DNA of 64,000 nucleotides from Pseudonocardia xinjiangensis (GTDB taxonomy: Bacteria; Actinomycetota; Actinomycetes; Mycobacteriales; Pseudonocardiaceae): the NCBI RefSeq assembly GCF_012911925.1, contig NZ_JAAXKY010000009.1, positions 24,499-88,498 of the forward strand, in the 5' to 3' direction. A program made the position numbers and the translations under genes. Below, piece after piece: positions 33,612 through 43,253 of the stretch (position 1 is the first letter of the stretch; each line of letters starts with the position of its first letter). The notes beneath the pieces were generated by a model, which was given only the letters and a program-made list of their open reading frames with translations, did no database searches and was not told the origin of the DNA.

Positions 33612-33748
33612 GAATCCTCCGATGAGTGGTGGGGCGGTGCCCCACCAGGCAGGTGGCGCTGAGCGACCAGGCAACACCGTGCCGTTGCGGCATGGTCAAC
33701 ACACCGAGCAGATCCGCAGCCGTGCCGGCGGTCTCACCCGCGGCCGGG

Positions 33749-34180
33749 TCAGACCCGGGCGACGAGTTTGATCTCGACGAGGAGCTCCCGGAACGCCAGG
33801 CGCGGGATCCCGATCATCGTGCTGGCGACCTGCGGGTCCGGTCGGCCGTAGGCCTCCTTGCGCACCGGTCCGGCGGCGGCGTCCGCGGCCTCGATGTCGA
33901 CGACGTAGAGGACCTCGTCGACGACGTCCTCCAGCGAGGCGCCGAAGCGGGCGAGCAACCGGGCCGCGTTGGCGTAGCACTGACGCATCTGGGCGGCGGT
34001 GTTACCGGTGTCGGTGACCCGCCCGTCGGCGTCCGTGGGAGCCGGTGCGACGAGGTCGGACCCGTCGTGGGCGACCTGACCGGAGATGTAGATGGTGTCC
34101 CGGTGCTGGACCGCCTGGACGTAGCCGTATTTCGTCTCCCACGGCACACCGTGGGACTCCGTCTTCCTCGTCGTACTCAT
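33749..34180 (-). CDS. RidA-family (YjgF/UK114) protein
   Basis: The 143-residue protein contains the RidA core: YGYVQAVQHRDTIYISGQVAHD near residue 18, TAAQMRQCYANAARLLARFGASLEDVV and the C-terminal RLAFRELLVEIKLVARV. RidA proteins deaminate reactive enamines/imines; several subfamilies lack the key Arg. It is divergent from a MerR regulator with a palindrome between them. Confidence 0.85.
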   Translation of the reverse strand: MSTTRKTESHGVPWETKYGYVQAVQHRDTIYISGQVAHDGSDLVAPAPTDADGRVTDTGNTAAQMRQCYANAARLLARFGASLEDVVDEVLYVVDIEAADAAAGPVRKEAYGRPDPQVASTMIGIPRLAFRELLVEIKLVARV

Positions 34181-34317
34181 GAGCGTTGATTGTCGGCGAG
34201 CACCCGTCGGGTCAGTGTGCGGACAGATGCCGGATCGGTCGCCGCGGGTTGACGGACCCTCGAATCCGCGGCGGCTTTCCTCCGCCGCGGGCGTCGGTCA
34301 TCGCCGAACCTTGATCA

Positions 34318-34330
34318 TGCCGCTGCGGCA
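34318..34330. promoter_or_regulatory. Palindrome in the ridA-like/MerR divergent promoter
   Basis: TGCCGCTGCGGCA is a perfect 6-1-6 palindrome 17 bp before the MerR start, just after a -35-like TTGATC. It is a candidate operator for that regulator. Confidence 0.45.
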
Positions 34331-34347
34331 GGGTGTGGGATGGCCGC

Positions 34348-35073
34348 ATGGCCTGGAGCACCCGTGAGCTCGCCGAACTGGCCGGTACCAGCCTGCGGGC
34401 GGTCCGGCACTACCACGAGGTCGGGCTGATCCCCGAGCCCGAGCGCCGCTCCAACGGCTACAAGCAGTACGGCGTCAGCCACCTCGTGCGACTGCTGCGG
34501 ATCAAGCGGCTGGTCGATCTCGGGTTCTCGCTGTCGCAGATCGCCGCCATGGGCGACGACGACCACCACCCGGCGGAGGCGTTGCGCGCCCTCGACGCCG
34601 AGCTGGCCGCGACCGTCGAGCGGCTGCAGCGGGCGCGCGTCGAGCTCGGGCTGATCCTGCGCCACCACGCCCCGGCCGACCTGCCACCCGACATCGCCCC
34701 GGCGGCCGGTGGAGCGAGGCTGTCGGAGGCCGACCGGTCGCTGGTGTTGGTCATGACCCGGGTGATGGGGCCCAAGCACGTCGGTGCCTACGCCGAGATG
34801 CTGCGCACCGTGGCGGCCGACCCGACCGACGGGGAGTTCGACTCCCTGCCCGCCGACGCCGACGACGAGGTGCGCCAGGACCTGGCCGAACGCATGCTCC
34901 CGCACATCCGCCGGATCCGGGCCGAACACCCGGACCTGATGGCGCCCGACACCGAGGCCCCGCGCGGCGCGCGGTTCGTCGCCGAGACGGCAGCCGCCGC
35001 CATGCAGGAGCTCTACAACCCGGCTCAGCTGGATGTCATCCGACGGGTCGGCGCACTCCTGAAGGACCCGTGA
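34348..35073 (+). CDS. MerR-family regulator
   Basis: ATG 34348 gives 241 residues. The N-terminal winged helix has STRELAELAGTSLRAVRHYHEVGLIPEPERRSNGYKQYG, and a coiled dimerisation helix follows (residues 75-110). The C-terminal 120 residues are helical with conserved-looking DEVRQDLAERMLPHIRRI but no metal-binding Cys, so this is a drug- or metabolite-sensing type. GTG 34333 is an alternative start. Confidence 0.87.
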   Translation: MAWSTRELAELAGTSLRAVRHYHEVGLIPEPERRSNGYKQYGVSHLVRLLRIKRLVDLGFSLSQIAAMGDDDHHPAEALRALDAELAATVERLQRARVELGLILRHHAPADLPPDIAPAAGGARLSEADRSLVLVMTRVMGPKHVGAYAEMLRTVAADPTDGEFDSLPADADDEVRQDLAERMLPHIRRIRAEHPDLMAPDTEAPRGARFVAETAAAAMQELYNPAQLDVIRRVGALLKDP

Positions 35074-35358
35074 ACCGACGCCCGTCGCCGCAGCGCCGAA
35101 TCCCGTGACGTACCGGACGAGCGCGACGGTCGGAGGATCGGGAACACCGCGATCGTCTACGCGGCGTAGAAAGGTCTGTGGGCGGTCGGTGCATCTGGCC
35201 GCCTGGTCGGACACATCGGATCTCGGAGACTCAGTGGTCATGTTCACGCCGATCGGCACGTCCCGGCAGGTGGAGCTCGTCGTCACAACCGGACGTGGCG
35301 AACGCCGCACGCAGGAGTCCGGCGGTTCGTCGCGCCGTCGCTCGATCTTCTGGGGGCT

Positions 35359-35715
35359 ATGACAGTGCTCGCGCCCCACTTCGCTGCGGCCGCGGACCGT
35401 GTCGCCACGACCGCAGCGCCAGTGACGTCCGGGATCACCGTGACGGAGGCCATCGCCATCTTCGTCGGGATTCCGGCCCTACTGGTCCTGATCATCACCG
35501 CGGCCGTCTACGCCTCCACCGGCGGGAGCCGGCGGCGCCACGCCGCGTGGAAGCGCCGGCCCGTCGACCACATCGGCGGTGCGCGCCCGTCCGCGGATCC
35601 GGGGACGGCAGGATCCGTGCCGGCCCAGCCGTCTCCGGACAGACAGCCCGATGCAGCGGGCCCAGCCGGCGCCGAGGCGGCATCGCCCCGGCCGGCCGAA
35701 GAGGGGTCCGCGTGA
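35359..35715 (+). CDS. Small single-pass membrane protein
   Basis: The 118-residue frame has one membrane helix (AIAIFVGIPALLVLIITAAVYAS, about residues 34-56) and then a basic, Pro/Ala-rich cytoplasmic tail with RRRHAAWKRRPVDHIGG. Similar short proteins occur widely in actinomycetes without known role. GGGGGC upstream of the ATG is a weak ribosome site. It stands alone after 285 bp of untranslated sequence. Confidence 0.55.
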   Translation: MTVLAPHFAAAADRVATTAAPVTSGITVTEAIAIFVGIPALLVLIITAAVYASTGGSRRRHAAWKRRPVDHIGGARPSADPGTAGSVPAQPSPDRQPDAAGPAGAEAASPRPAEEGSA

Positions 35716-36572
35716 GCGTGGCGCCCGTACGGGGTGCAGCACCGACCGGGGACGCGGCCTCGGGTCGCTGACCCACCACACCCGAACTGCCGCGTCCTCA
35801 GCGCCATAGGCCGAGGGCGCGCCGGAGATCGAGACCGTCGGCACGAGATGCGGAAGCCGGCGCAGCCGTTTTGCGGTATCCTTCTGCCTCTTCTCGTACC
35901 GACCGGCGATCAACCGGTCGCGCTGATACGGGGAATCTGCGCCTTTTCTCAAGACCGAGCAAAACTCCCGCTGCCGGCATTACCTCGACACAACGTCTCC
36001 GTGCGCGGGCGTGGGTTTCGATTGGTGGACGCCGCCTCGCGGTGGCGCATGACCCCGGCCGGGCCGCGTATTCCCGCAAGGGTGGAAAGTCACTGTGCCC
36101 TCCCGATCGACCGCGCTGATCGGTGGCTTGCCGGGCCATACCCGTACGTAAACCGGTGCGCCATGGTTCAGGTTCCAGCCCTTCGGTACTTGTGATCTGA
36201 AAGCATCGGACTTCGCTTGACAGCGTCGCGATGACCGTGGCTACTCTGGAGTCACCACCGGTTGCACCCCGTGCGGCGGCAGCACCGCCCTTTGCACGTC
36301 ACCGGGTCTCCGGGCGTCCCGCAGCGTGGCCCGACGCGAGGAACAAGACCAGCCATGCCCTTCGTTCGACGATCTACCCGGGTCGGTTTCCCGGCTCCGT
36401 CATAGAACCTGCCCAGCGATTGGCCGAAGCTCCATCCAGGCCGGCCACAGTCCCAGGTCCCCGCAGTCGCGGACGACACCGCGGGTCCTTCTCAGGGATT
36501 CGACGCGCGCTGCCGGCAGGCGTCGCCGAAACGCATCGGCATGGCTAACCCTGGAATGAAGGAGTCGAACTC
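35716..36572. other. Long non-coding region before the Pls-like gene
   Basis: These 857 bp have lower GC in the 35830-36230 part and no convincing frame. CGACCGG/CCGGTCG (35900-35906 and 35914-35920) is a perfect inverted repeat with a seven-base loop. A promoter appears at 36217-36247, which would leave a leader of about 320 bases before the gene. Confidence 0.5.
36217..36247 (+). promoter_or_regulatory. Sigma-70-type promoter for the Pls-like gene
   Basis: A consensus -35 TTGACA (36217-36222) is followed after 19 bp by TACTCT (36242-36247). The spacer is long, but the -35 is perfect, which is rare in this genome. Confidence 0.5.
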
Positions 36573-39092
36573 GTGGGGGAACTTGCCGAGGCTTCCGATC
36601 CGCATGCAGCTGAAGCCTCACGCATGCCCGCCGGGCGCATCAGCCCGACAGCCAGCATCAAGCAGAAGCTCGGCGACGTGCTGGCGGAGATCATGCACAC
36701 CGATCGAGTGTCCGCAGACAGTAACTTCTTCGACGACCTGGGCGCCGACTCGCTGCTGATGGCCCAGTTCTGCGCACGGATCAGGAAGCGAGCCGACCTG
36801 CCGGCCGTGTCGATGAAGGACGTCTACCGGCATCCGACCATCAGGAGCCTGGCAACAGCGCTCGCGGAACCCGCGTCCGCCCCCGCGGAGTCGCCGGTTG
36901 CGGCGTCGCCCGAGGTGACGGCGCCGGCGAGCAGGGTGGAGTACATCGTCTGCGGAACGCTGCAGTTCCTGATCTACCTCGGCTACTCGTTCCTCGTCGC
37001 GATCGTTCTCGAGGAGGGCTACGACTGGGTCTCCGCCGCCCCCGGCGTGGCCGACATCTACCTGCGGTCGGTCCTGTTCGGTGCGCCGACCTTCCTCGGC
37101 CTGTGCATTCTTCCCATCGTGGCGAAGTGGGTGCTCGTCGGGAGGTGGAAGCCCCGGCAGATCCGCATCTGGAGCCTGACCTACGTCCGCTTCTGGACCG
37201 TGCGGATGCTCGTCCGCGCGAGCCCGATGATCCTCTTCGTCGGCTCGCCGCTCTACGTGCTCTACCTGAGAGCGCTCGGCGCGCACATCGGGCGGGGGGT
37301 CGCGATCCTCTCCCGGGACGTGCCGGTCTGCGCCGACCTGCTCACCGTCGGCGACGGCACCGTGATCCGCAAGGACTCGTACTTCACGTGCTACCGCGCC
37401 CACGCCGGCCTCATCCAGACCGGTCCGGTCACCCTCGGCAAGAACGCCTACGTCGGCGAGTCCACGGTGATCGACATCGGGACGGCGATGGGCGACGGGA
37501 CGCAGCTCGGCCATTCCTCCTCCCTGCACAGCGGGCAGTCCGTGCCGGACGGCGAACGCTGGCACGGGTCTCCCGCTCGGCGCACCACAGCGAACTACCA
37601 GACGATCGAGCAGCAGGCCGGCGCCGGCGCGCTGCGGAAGGCCGTCTCCGCGATCCTGCAACTGCTGGGACTGCTGCTCGTGGTGCTGCCGGTGCTGATC
37701 GGCGGCGCCGCGTTCCTGCTCCTCGCCATCCCACGGGTGGCCACCCTGCTCGGAGCAGGTGCACTGGACCTGGTCGACTGGAAGTTCTACGTCTACGCCC
37801 TGGCCGCGTCCTTCGTCATCTTCTTCGGCCTGGTTCTCGTGGGCTTCCTGGTCGTGACCACCGTCCCGCGCCTGCTCGGCCTCGCCATCACGCCGGACAA
37901 GGTCTATTCGCTGTACGGCTTCCACGCCGCGCTGCACCGGGCGATCACGCTGATGACGAACCTGCGCTTCTTCACCTACCTGTTCGGCGACAGCTCCTAC
38001 ATCGTCAACTACCTGAACTGGCTCGGGGGCAAGGTGTCCCGGGCCGAGCAGACCGGGTCCAACTTCGGCCTGGAGGTGAAGCACGAGACCCCGTTCATGA
38101 CCACGGTCGGCGCCGGAACGATGGTGGCCGACGGACTGTCGATCATCAACGCCGACTACTCGAACACGTCCTTCCGGGTCTCCCGGGCGAGGATCGGTGC
38201 CCACGTCTTCCTCGGCAACAACGTCGCCTTTCCCGCCCGGAACCGCCTGGGCGACAACACCCTGGTGGCCTCGAAGGCCATGGTGCCCATCGACGGACCC
38301 GTCCGGGAGAACGTCGGGCTGCTGGGGTCGCCCAGCTTCGAGATCCCGCGGACGGTCCACCGCGACAGCAAGTTCGACCACCTGCGCAGCGGGGACGAGC
38401 TGCGTCGCCGCCTCTCGGTCAAGAACAGGCACAACCTCCGGAGCATGGGGATGTACCTGCTCGTGCGGTGGGTCTACTTCTTCGGTGCCGTCGTACTGTT
38501 CCTGGCCGCCGACGAGCTCTACGGCCGGTGGGGTGCCTGGGTGAACGTGCCGGCCGACGTCCTCCTCCTGTCGAGCGTGCTGTACTTCGTACTGATCGAG
38601 CGTGCGATCACCGGGTTCCGCACTCTGCAGCCCCGGTACTGCTCGATCTACGACCCGTACTTCTGGTGGCACGAGCGGTTCTGGAAGGTGCCCGCGATGG
38701 GCTACCTCCTCCGGGTTTTCGACGGCACCCCGTTCAAGAGCATGATCTGGCGGCTGCTGGGCACGCGGGTCGGGAAGCGGCTGTTCGACGACGGTTGCGC
38801 ACTGCCGGAGAGGTCGCTCGTGACGATCGGCGACGACGTCACCCTCAACGTGCATTCGAAGATCCAGTGCCACTCCCAGGAGGACGGCGCCTTCAAGTCC
38901 GACCGCATCATGATCGGGTCCGGGTGCACCCTGGGCGTCGGCGCGTTCGTCATGTACGGCGCGACGCTGGGTGACGGCGCGGAGCTCGAGCCCGACTCGT
39001 ACCTGATGAAGGGCGAGGACGTTCCCCCGCACGCTCGGTGGGGCGGGAACCCGGCAACGGACTTCCGGGCGGAGAACGAGCGGGCGGCCTGA
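36573..39092 (+). CDS. Carrier-protein/Pls-like membrane protein without adenylation domain
   Basis: The 839-residue protein begins with a phosphopantetheine carrier domain (FFDDLGADSLLMAQF, Ser about residue 60). The rest resembles the terminal domain of epsilon-poly-lysine synthetase (TIGR02353): about six membrane helices in three pairs (near 125-185, 360-440, 630-685), alternating with left-handed beta-helix acyltransferase-like modules (for example VGDGTVIRKDSYFTCYRA, VGAGTMVADGLSIINADYSN and MIGSGCTLGVGAFVMYGATLGDG). In Pls these modules polymerise an amino acid loaded by an N-terminal A domain, which is absent here. GTG 36573 has GGAG upstream. Its acyl donor must come from elsewhere. 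Confidence 0.85.
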   Translation: MGELAEASDPHAAEASRMPAGRISPTASIKQKLGDVLAEIMHTDRVSADSNFFDDLGADSLLMAQFCARIRKRADLPAVSMKDVYRHPTIRSLATALAEPASAPAESPVAASPEVTAPASRVEYIVCGTLQFLIYLGYSFLVAIVLEEGYDWVSAAPGVADIYLRSVLFGAPTFLGLCILPIVAKWVLVGRWKPRQIRIWSLTYVRFWTVRMLVRASPMILFVGSPLYVLYLRALGAHIGRGVAILSRDVPVCADLLTVGDGTVIRKDSYFTCYRAHAGLIQTGPVTLGKNAYVGESTVIDIGTAMGDGTQLGHSSSLHSGQSVPDGERWHGSPARRTTANYQTIEQQAGAGALRKAVSAILQLLGLLLVVLPVLIGGAAFLLLAIPRVATLLGAGALDLVDWKFYVYALAASFVIFFGLVLVGFLVVTTVPRLLGLAITPDKVYSLYGFHAALHRAITLMTNLRFFTYLFGDSSYIVNYLNWLGGKVSRAEQTGSNFGLEVKHETPFMTTVGAGTMVADGLSIINADYSNTSFRVSRARIGAHVFLGNNVAFPARNRLGDNTLVASKAMVPIDGPVRENVGLLGSPSFEIPRTVHRDSKFDHLRSGDELRRRLSVKNRHNLRSMGMYLLVRWVYFFGAVVLFLAADELYGRWGAWVNVPADVLLLSSVLYFVLIERAITGFRTLQPRYCSIYDPYFWWHERFWKVPAMGYLLRVFDGTPFKSMIWRLLGTRVGKRLFDDGCALPERSLVTIGDDVTLNVHSKIQCHSQEDGAFKSDRIMIGSGCTLGVGAFVMYGATLGDGAELEPDSYLMKGEDVPPHARWGGNPATDFRAENERAA

Positions 39093-39119
39093 CGACCGCG
39101 ACCCTGGCCAACATCGTGG

Positions 39120-39160
39120 ACCGGGCATTCCAGACCATTCCGGAGTCTGGGATGTCCGGT
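39120..39160 (+). terminator. Strong hairpin terminator after the Pls-like gene
   Basis: Bases 39120-39135 pair with 39145-39160 over 16 positions including two G-U pairs, with a nine-base loop. It begins 27 bases after the stop codon. No U-run follows, as usual in high-GC actinomycetes. Confidence 0.7.
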
Positions 39161-39296
39161 CTCGCATCAGTTCAGTAGAAAAATGCTGGGATCGAGGGCG
39201 ACGATGTAAGAAGCAAAGCGCGTATGATTCGGTCGAAGGCGGCGCTCCCGATGGGCATTGCCAGGCGATCCATGGCCAACGATGAGGGGAACGCGC

Positions 39297-39779
39297 ATGC
39301 GCAGGAGCAGAGTCGTACTGGCGGGGATTCTTTCTCTGGCGGCTGTCCTCCTGATCCCCGCGACAGCTTCCGCCGAGACCGCGCGTCAGCCGGGCCTGAG
39401 CACCACGCAGAAGGCGGCCCTGCTGACCGATTTCGGAACAGCGCTCAGGAATATCGACCCCGGAGCCATGGCTGCGGTGGTGACACCGAACGTGGTCTGG
39501 AACTTTCCCGGGACCAGCGTGGAGTCCGGCCGGGCACGAGGGGTGAAGCAGATCATCGCCCGAGCCAAGGTCCAACACGATTTCGGTCTGACGATCACGG
39601 TGGAGCATGTCACCTTCGCCGCACATGACATGCTGGCGGAGTTCCATACTCATGCCCAGCGAAACGGGAAGACGCTGGACGAGTACGTGATCGACGACTT
39701 CCAGTTCCGCGACGGCAGGATCTCGCACATCGACAGCGGCGTATCTGAGGTCAATGGCGTCAACAGCTTCTTCTCGTGA
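39297..39779 (+). CDS. Secreted NTF2/SnoaL-like protein
   Basis: ATG 39297 follows GAGGGGA and gives 160 residues. A signal peptide (RRSRVVLAGILSLAAVLL, cleavage near ATASAE at residue 27) precedes an NTF2-like domain: ALRNIDPGAMAAVVTPNVVWNFPG, RGVKQIIARAK and LDEYVIDDFQFRDGRISHIDS. Such cone-shaped domains bind small hydrophobic ligands or catalyse isomerisation; the exported form is uncommon. Function unknown. Confidence 0.75.
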   Translation: MRRSRVVLAGILSLAAVLLIPATASAETARQPGLSTTQKAALLTDFGTALRNIDPGAMAAVVTPNVVWNFPGTSVESGRARGVKQIIARAKVQHDFGLTITVEHVTFAAHDMLAEFHTHAQRNGKTLDEYVIDDFQFRDGRISHIDSGVSEVNGVNSFFS

Positions 39780-39812
39780 GCCCACCCGGGGGCGGCGGCT
39801 CGGCTCGGACGC

Positions 39813-40056
39813 TCAGGCCGGCACGGCCTTCGCGGAGTTCCAGAGCACGCCGAGGTTGAGGCGGTTCGGGTAGCGCTCGACCATGGCCTCGTAGAGGGCC
39901 GGTCATCAGCGGGTCCACGAGGACCGCGTCGCGTTCGGCGGCGATCAGCGTCGACGCGGTGGGCGACCACATGCGCTCGGCCTCGCCAGGCGGCAGGTCG
40001 TCGGAGACCGCCGGCTTGGCCGGGGTCACGTAGACCGAGTAGGTCAGCCTCGTCAT
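39813..40056 (-). pseudogene. Metallo-beta-lactamase-fold hydrolase remnant
   Basis: From ATG 40056 the frame reads an MBL-type N-terminus (MTRLTYSVYVTPAKP to SPTASTLIAAERDAVLVDPL, about 52 residues). A second frame closer to 39813 reads an MBL-type C-terminus, LYEAMVERYPNRLNLGVLW and NSAKAVPA-stop. The central part of roughly 200 residues with the HxHxDH metal motif is missing and the two pieces are out of frame, so an internal deletion has destroyed the gene. Confidence 0.7.
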
Positions 40057-40159
40057 GTTCCTCGTGCCTCCTGGGCTGTGACGGCGGGTGCTTCCTCGTG
40101 GGAATACGTTCTGGGACGCGGCCAGGTTCTCGTCGAGGTGAGCCGAGTGGTCGTTCCGC

Positions 40160-42964
40160 TTACCCGTCGGGCCCTCTGCGGGTGTCCGGAGCGGCGACGA
40201 GCGCGTCCCGGAGCCCTGCTCGCGAGCTGATGCCCAGCTTGGGGAAGGCGCGGTAGAGGTGGGCCCCGACCGTCCGGTGGGACAGGAAGAGCTGCTGCGC
40301 GATCTGCTTGTTGGACAGTCCCGACGCGGCCAGCATCGCGATCTCGTGTTCCTGTGGCGTGAGGGAGTCTGGTGCGCCTTCGCCGCGGCCTGCCCGGCTC
40401 TGCCCGGCGACCCGGAGTCCGTTCTCGGCCCGGCGCGACCACGGGTGGGCGCCGAGGCGCCGGAACGTCTCCATCGCTGCGATGAGGTGGTCCCGTGCGG
40501 CCGCGGCGGCACGGTTCCGCCGGAGGTGTTCGCCGAAGGCGAGCTGGGTCCGGGCGAGGTCGAACGGCCAACGATCGATGCCCGGGAGGGCGAGGGCCTG
40601 CTCGAACAGTTCGGTGGCCCGGTCGTCGGCGGCGGCGAGGGCAGTAGCGCTCCCGACGAGCAGTGCGAGCCGGGGGGAGAGCGCGGCGACGTTCGCCTCG
40701 TGCATCGCCGCGACGTGCGCTGCCGCTGCGTCCCGGCGGCCGGTTCGCAGGGCGGCCTCCACGAGATCCGCCATCACCCATAGCGCGTGCGGTGCGTAGG
40801 AGTCGAACGAACCAGCGGGGCTGATCGCAGTGGTGTGCCGGTAGGCACCGTCGAAGTCCCCGCGGCCGAGCGCGGCGAGGCCCCGGGCGTGGTGGACGAA
40901 GTGCAGCGGTCCCCTCGCTCCTCGCGGCGACGCCCACCGGATGATCTCGTCGGTCCAGGCCAGGTTCGCATCCTGGTCGCCGCGGACGGCCGCGACGAGG
41001 GCCTTGTAGTAGTGGAACTGCCACAAGAAGTGCCGGTAGCGCTGGCCGTCGCACAGCTCGAGGGCCTCGTCGGCCAGTTCCGTGATCTCGTCCCACCGGC
41101 CTGCGGTGAAGCTCCCGGCGCACAGGTGCATGGTCGACACGAGGGCCTTCATGACGGCGCCGCCCTCCCGCCCGTCGCGCAGGACGCGCCAGGAACTGGC
41201 CCGGCAGGGTCCCAAGCGGTCGAGGTGGACCGCGCAACGGGTCGTCCGCACGATCGTCGCCGGGTCGGCCTCGACGTGCAGCCGGGCCAAGGCGACGTCG
41301 AGCTCGTCGAGTACGGACGCGGTGGCGCGCACCGGGTCGAGGAAGGTCCTGGTCTGCAGGGTCATCAGGGCAGGAGCGGATGGCGTGAGCCGAGCGACCG
41401 CAGCGTGGTACGGAGCCCAGTGCTCGGGGGTCCCGCCCAGCCAGCACAGCAGCGACAGCGCCCAGAGTGCTTCGACGAGCTCGGCGTCGTCGGCCGGCCC
41501 ACCCATGGACCGGTTCTCGATGGCCCCGACCAGCAGAGCGTGGGCGGTGTCGATATCCGTGTCGCCGTTCACGAGCAGGTAAGCGGTCGTGGCCGCGGCG
41601 TAGAGGGAGCCGCCCTGGTCCAGGCCGGCAGCCCGGGCGTCGACCAGCAGCTGGGACGCCGTTCCCATCTCGCCTGTCACGTCGGCCCCGATGAAGGCCG
41701 CCTGGGCCAGCCGCCTGCTCCGGTCCGCGCCGCGGGGACTGAGGTGGGCGGCCCGGACCAGCGCGGAGATGGCGCCCGTGGCGTCCCCGCGGTCGAGGCT
41801 GCGTTGCGCCGCTTCCTGGAGCAGGTGGGCCACCGGCTCGTCGGGCTTCTCGGTCGCCTCGCCCAGGTGCCACGCCCGGCGCTCGGGCCGGTTCGTCCAC
41901 AGCTGCGCCAGCACCAGGTGCGCGCGGCGGCGGTCGGCGGCACTCGACATCTCCACGATCGCCGACCGGGTCAGCGGATGTCGGAAGGCCAGCCGTCCAC
42001 CGCGACCGTCGACGCGCACGAGCCCCGCACGTTCGGCCGCCGCGAGGTGTTCCATCGCCCCGGGCCCGTCGCCGTCGGCCTGCACGACATGCAGGTCGCC
42101 GGTGCCGTCCAGTGCGGCGAGCAGCAGCAGCTGCCGGGTGGGCTCGGCGAGTTCTGCGATCCGGGCGGCGAACAGGGCCTGGAGCCGTCGCCCGATGGGC
42201 AGGACGGCCGGCAGCGACCGCAGCGCGTCGCAGTGGGGAAAGTTCAGCGCGGTGGGTAGCTCCACGAGGGCGAGCGGGTTGCCCTGTGCCTCCGCCAACA
42301 CCCGTCGCCGCACCATGCCGGGGAGTGTGGGGAAGCGGTGATCCAGCAGGCGGCGAGCCGTCTCGTCGTCGAGCGGCTGAAGCTCGTGCTCGGGCAGGCC
42401 GCTGTGCTCGAAGAAGCCCTCGATGTCGGAGCGCGCGGCCGCCAGGAACCCGATCCGGGAGCCGTCGAGCCGGCGAGCGACGAATCCCAGCACCGCGGCG
42501 CTCGCCCGGTCGATCCACTGGGCGTCGTCGACCACGACGAGCACCGCCTGGTCGGCGGCGATCGAGCGCAGGAGCGTGAGCGTGGCGTTCGCCACGAGCA
42601 TCCGGTCCGGTGCCGGTCCCGTCCTGAGCCCCAGTGCCACCGAGAGCGCGTCGCACTGCGCGGCACCGAGACGCCGGGCGAACTCGTCGAACGCGGGCAG
42701 CAGGGCCTGGTTGAGGCCGGAGAAGCCGATCCCGGCCTCGAACTCGACTCCGGCCGCCCGCAGCACCCGCATCCCGGCCGCCGCCGCCACCTCCACCGCT
42801 GCCCGGAGGAGCATCGTCTTACCGATTCCGGCATCCCCGACCACTGACAGCGCAGCGCCCGAAACAGCCGCCCTGTCGAGGAAGGAGCGAACAATCGTCA
42901 GATCATCGTTCCGTCCGAATAGCTGGATCAACGTACTACTTCGAGTCGTATGTCCATTCAGCAC
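40160..42964 (-). CDS. Large LuxR-family (LAL/MalT-type) ATPase regulator
   Basis: GTG 42964 is preferred because GGAGGA lies four bases upstream; ATG 43015 is an alternative without ribosome site. The 934-residue protein has Walker A GDAGIGKT at residues 43-50, Walker B LVVVDDAQWID, a long helical TPR-like centre and a C-terminal LuxR helix-turn-helix (LTPQEHEIAMLAASGLSNKQIAQQLFLSHRTVGAHL). LAL proteins activate pathway operons on binding an inducer. The neighbours it might control are the MBL remnant downstream or the Pls-like gene; neither is proven. Confidence 0.9.
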   Translation of the reverse strand: MLNGHTTRSSTLIQLFGRNDDLTIVRSFLDRAAVSGAALSVVGDAGIGKTMLLRAAVEVAAAAGMRVLRAAGVEFEAGIGFSGLNQALLPAFDEFARRLGAAQCDALSVALGLRTGPAPDRMLVANATLTLLRSIAADQAVLVVVDDAQWIDRASAAVLGFVARRLDGSRIGFLAAARSDIEGFFEHSGLPEHELQPLDDETARRLLDHRFPTLPGMVRRRVLAEAQGNPLALVELPTALNFPHCDALRSLPAVLPIGRRLQALFAARIAELAEPTRQLLLLAALDGTGDLHVVQADGDGPGAMEHLAAAERAGLVRVDGRGGRLAFRHPLTRSAIVEMSSAADRRRAHLVLAQLWTNRPERRAWHLGEATEKPDEPVAHLLQEAAQRSLDRGDATGAISALVRAAHLSPRGADRSRRLAQAAFIGADVTGEMGTASQLLVDARAAGLDQGGSLYAAATTAYLLVNGDTDIDTAHALLVGAIENRSMGGPADDAELVEALWALSLLCWLGGTPEHWAPYHAAVARLTPSAPALMTLQTRTFLDPVRATASVLDELDVALARLHVEADPATIVRTTRCAVHLDRLGPCRASSWRVLRDGREGGAVMKALVSTMHLCAGSFTAGRWDEITELADEALELCDGQRYRHFLWQFHYYKALVAAVRGDQDANLAWTDEIIRWASPRGARGPLHFVHHARGLAALGRGDFDGAYRHTTAISPAGSFDSYAPHALWVMADLVEAALRTGRRDAAAAHVAAMHEANVAALSPRLALLVGSATALAAADDRATELFEQALALPGIDRWPFDLARTQLAFGEHLRRNRAAAAARDHLIAAMETFRRLGAHPWSRRAENGLRVAGQSRAGRGEGAPDSLTPQEHEIAMLAASGLSNKQIAQQLFLSHRTVGAHLYRAFPKLGISSRAGLRDALVAAPDTRRGPDG

Positions 42965-43253
42965 CGAGTCCTCCAGGCTTCCAATGCGCACGTGAGCGGG
43001 ACGGAAGTTACCCATACGCGGAGTAAAGCCTGTGAGAAGTGTGCGGTATGCAGATTCCTGACGGCACGAAACCGGACGGCCATGATTCATCGCCGGTAAC
43101 CGAAGAATGCCTCGAATGCGTACAGAGTGGAGATACCGCGGCCGAGCCGGTCGGCCGGGTCGTGGTGGCGGATGTAGCTGCCGGGCTAGCTGGCACAGGT
43201 CACCCCAGTGATCACAGACGCTCTGCCGACCGCGCCCCTCTGTGCGCCCCCCT

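Noticed and set aside
36231..36548. 105-codon frame between the promoter and the Pls-like gene
   Set aside because: Its ATG lies between the -35 and -10 elements, there is no ribosome site and the residue pattern is not protein-like.
36618..39785. Minus-strand open frame of 1055 codons opposite the Pls-like gene
   Set aside because: It is the antisense shadow of a high-GC gene; the product is low-complexity and Arg/Gly/Asp/Val-rich with no domain, while the plus strand encodes a clear multi-domain protein.
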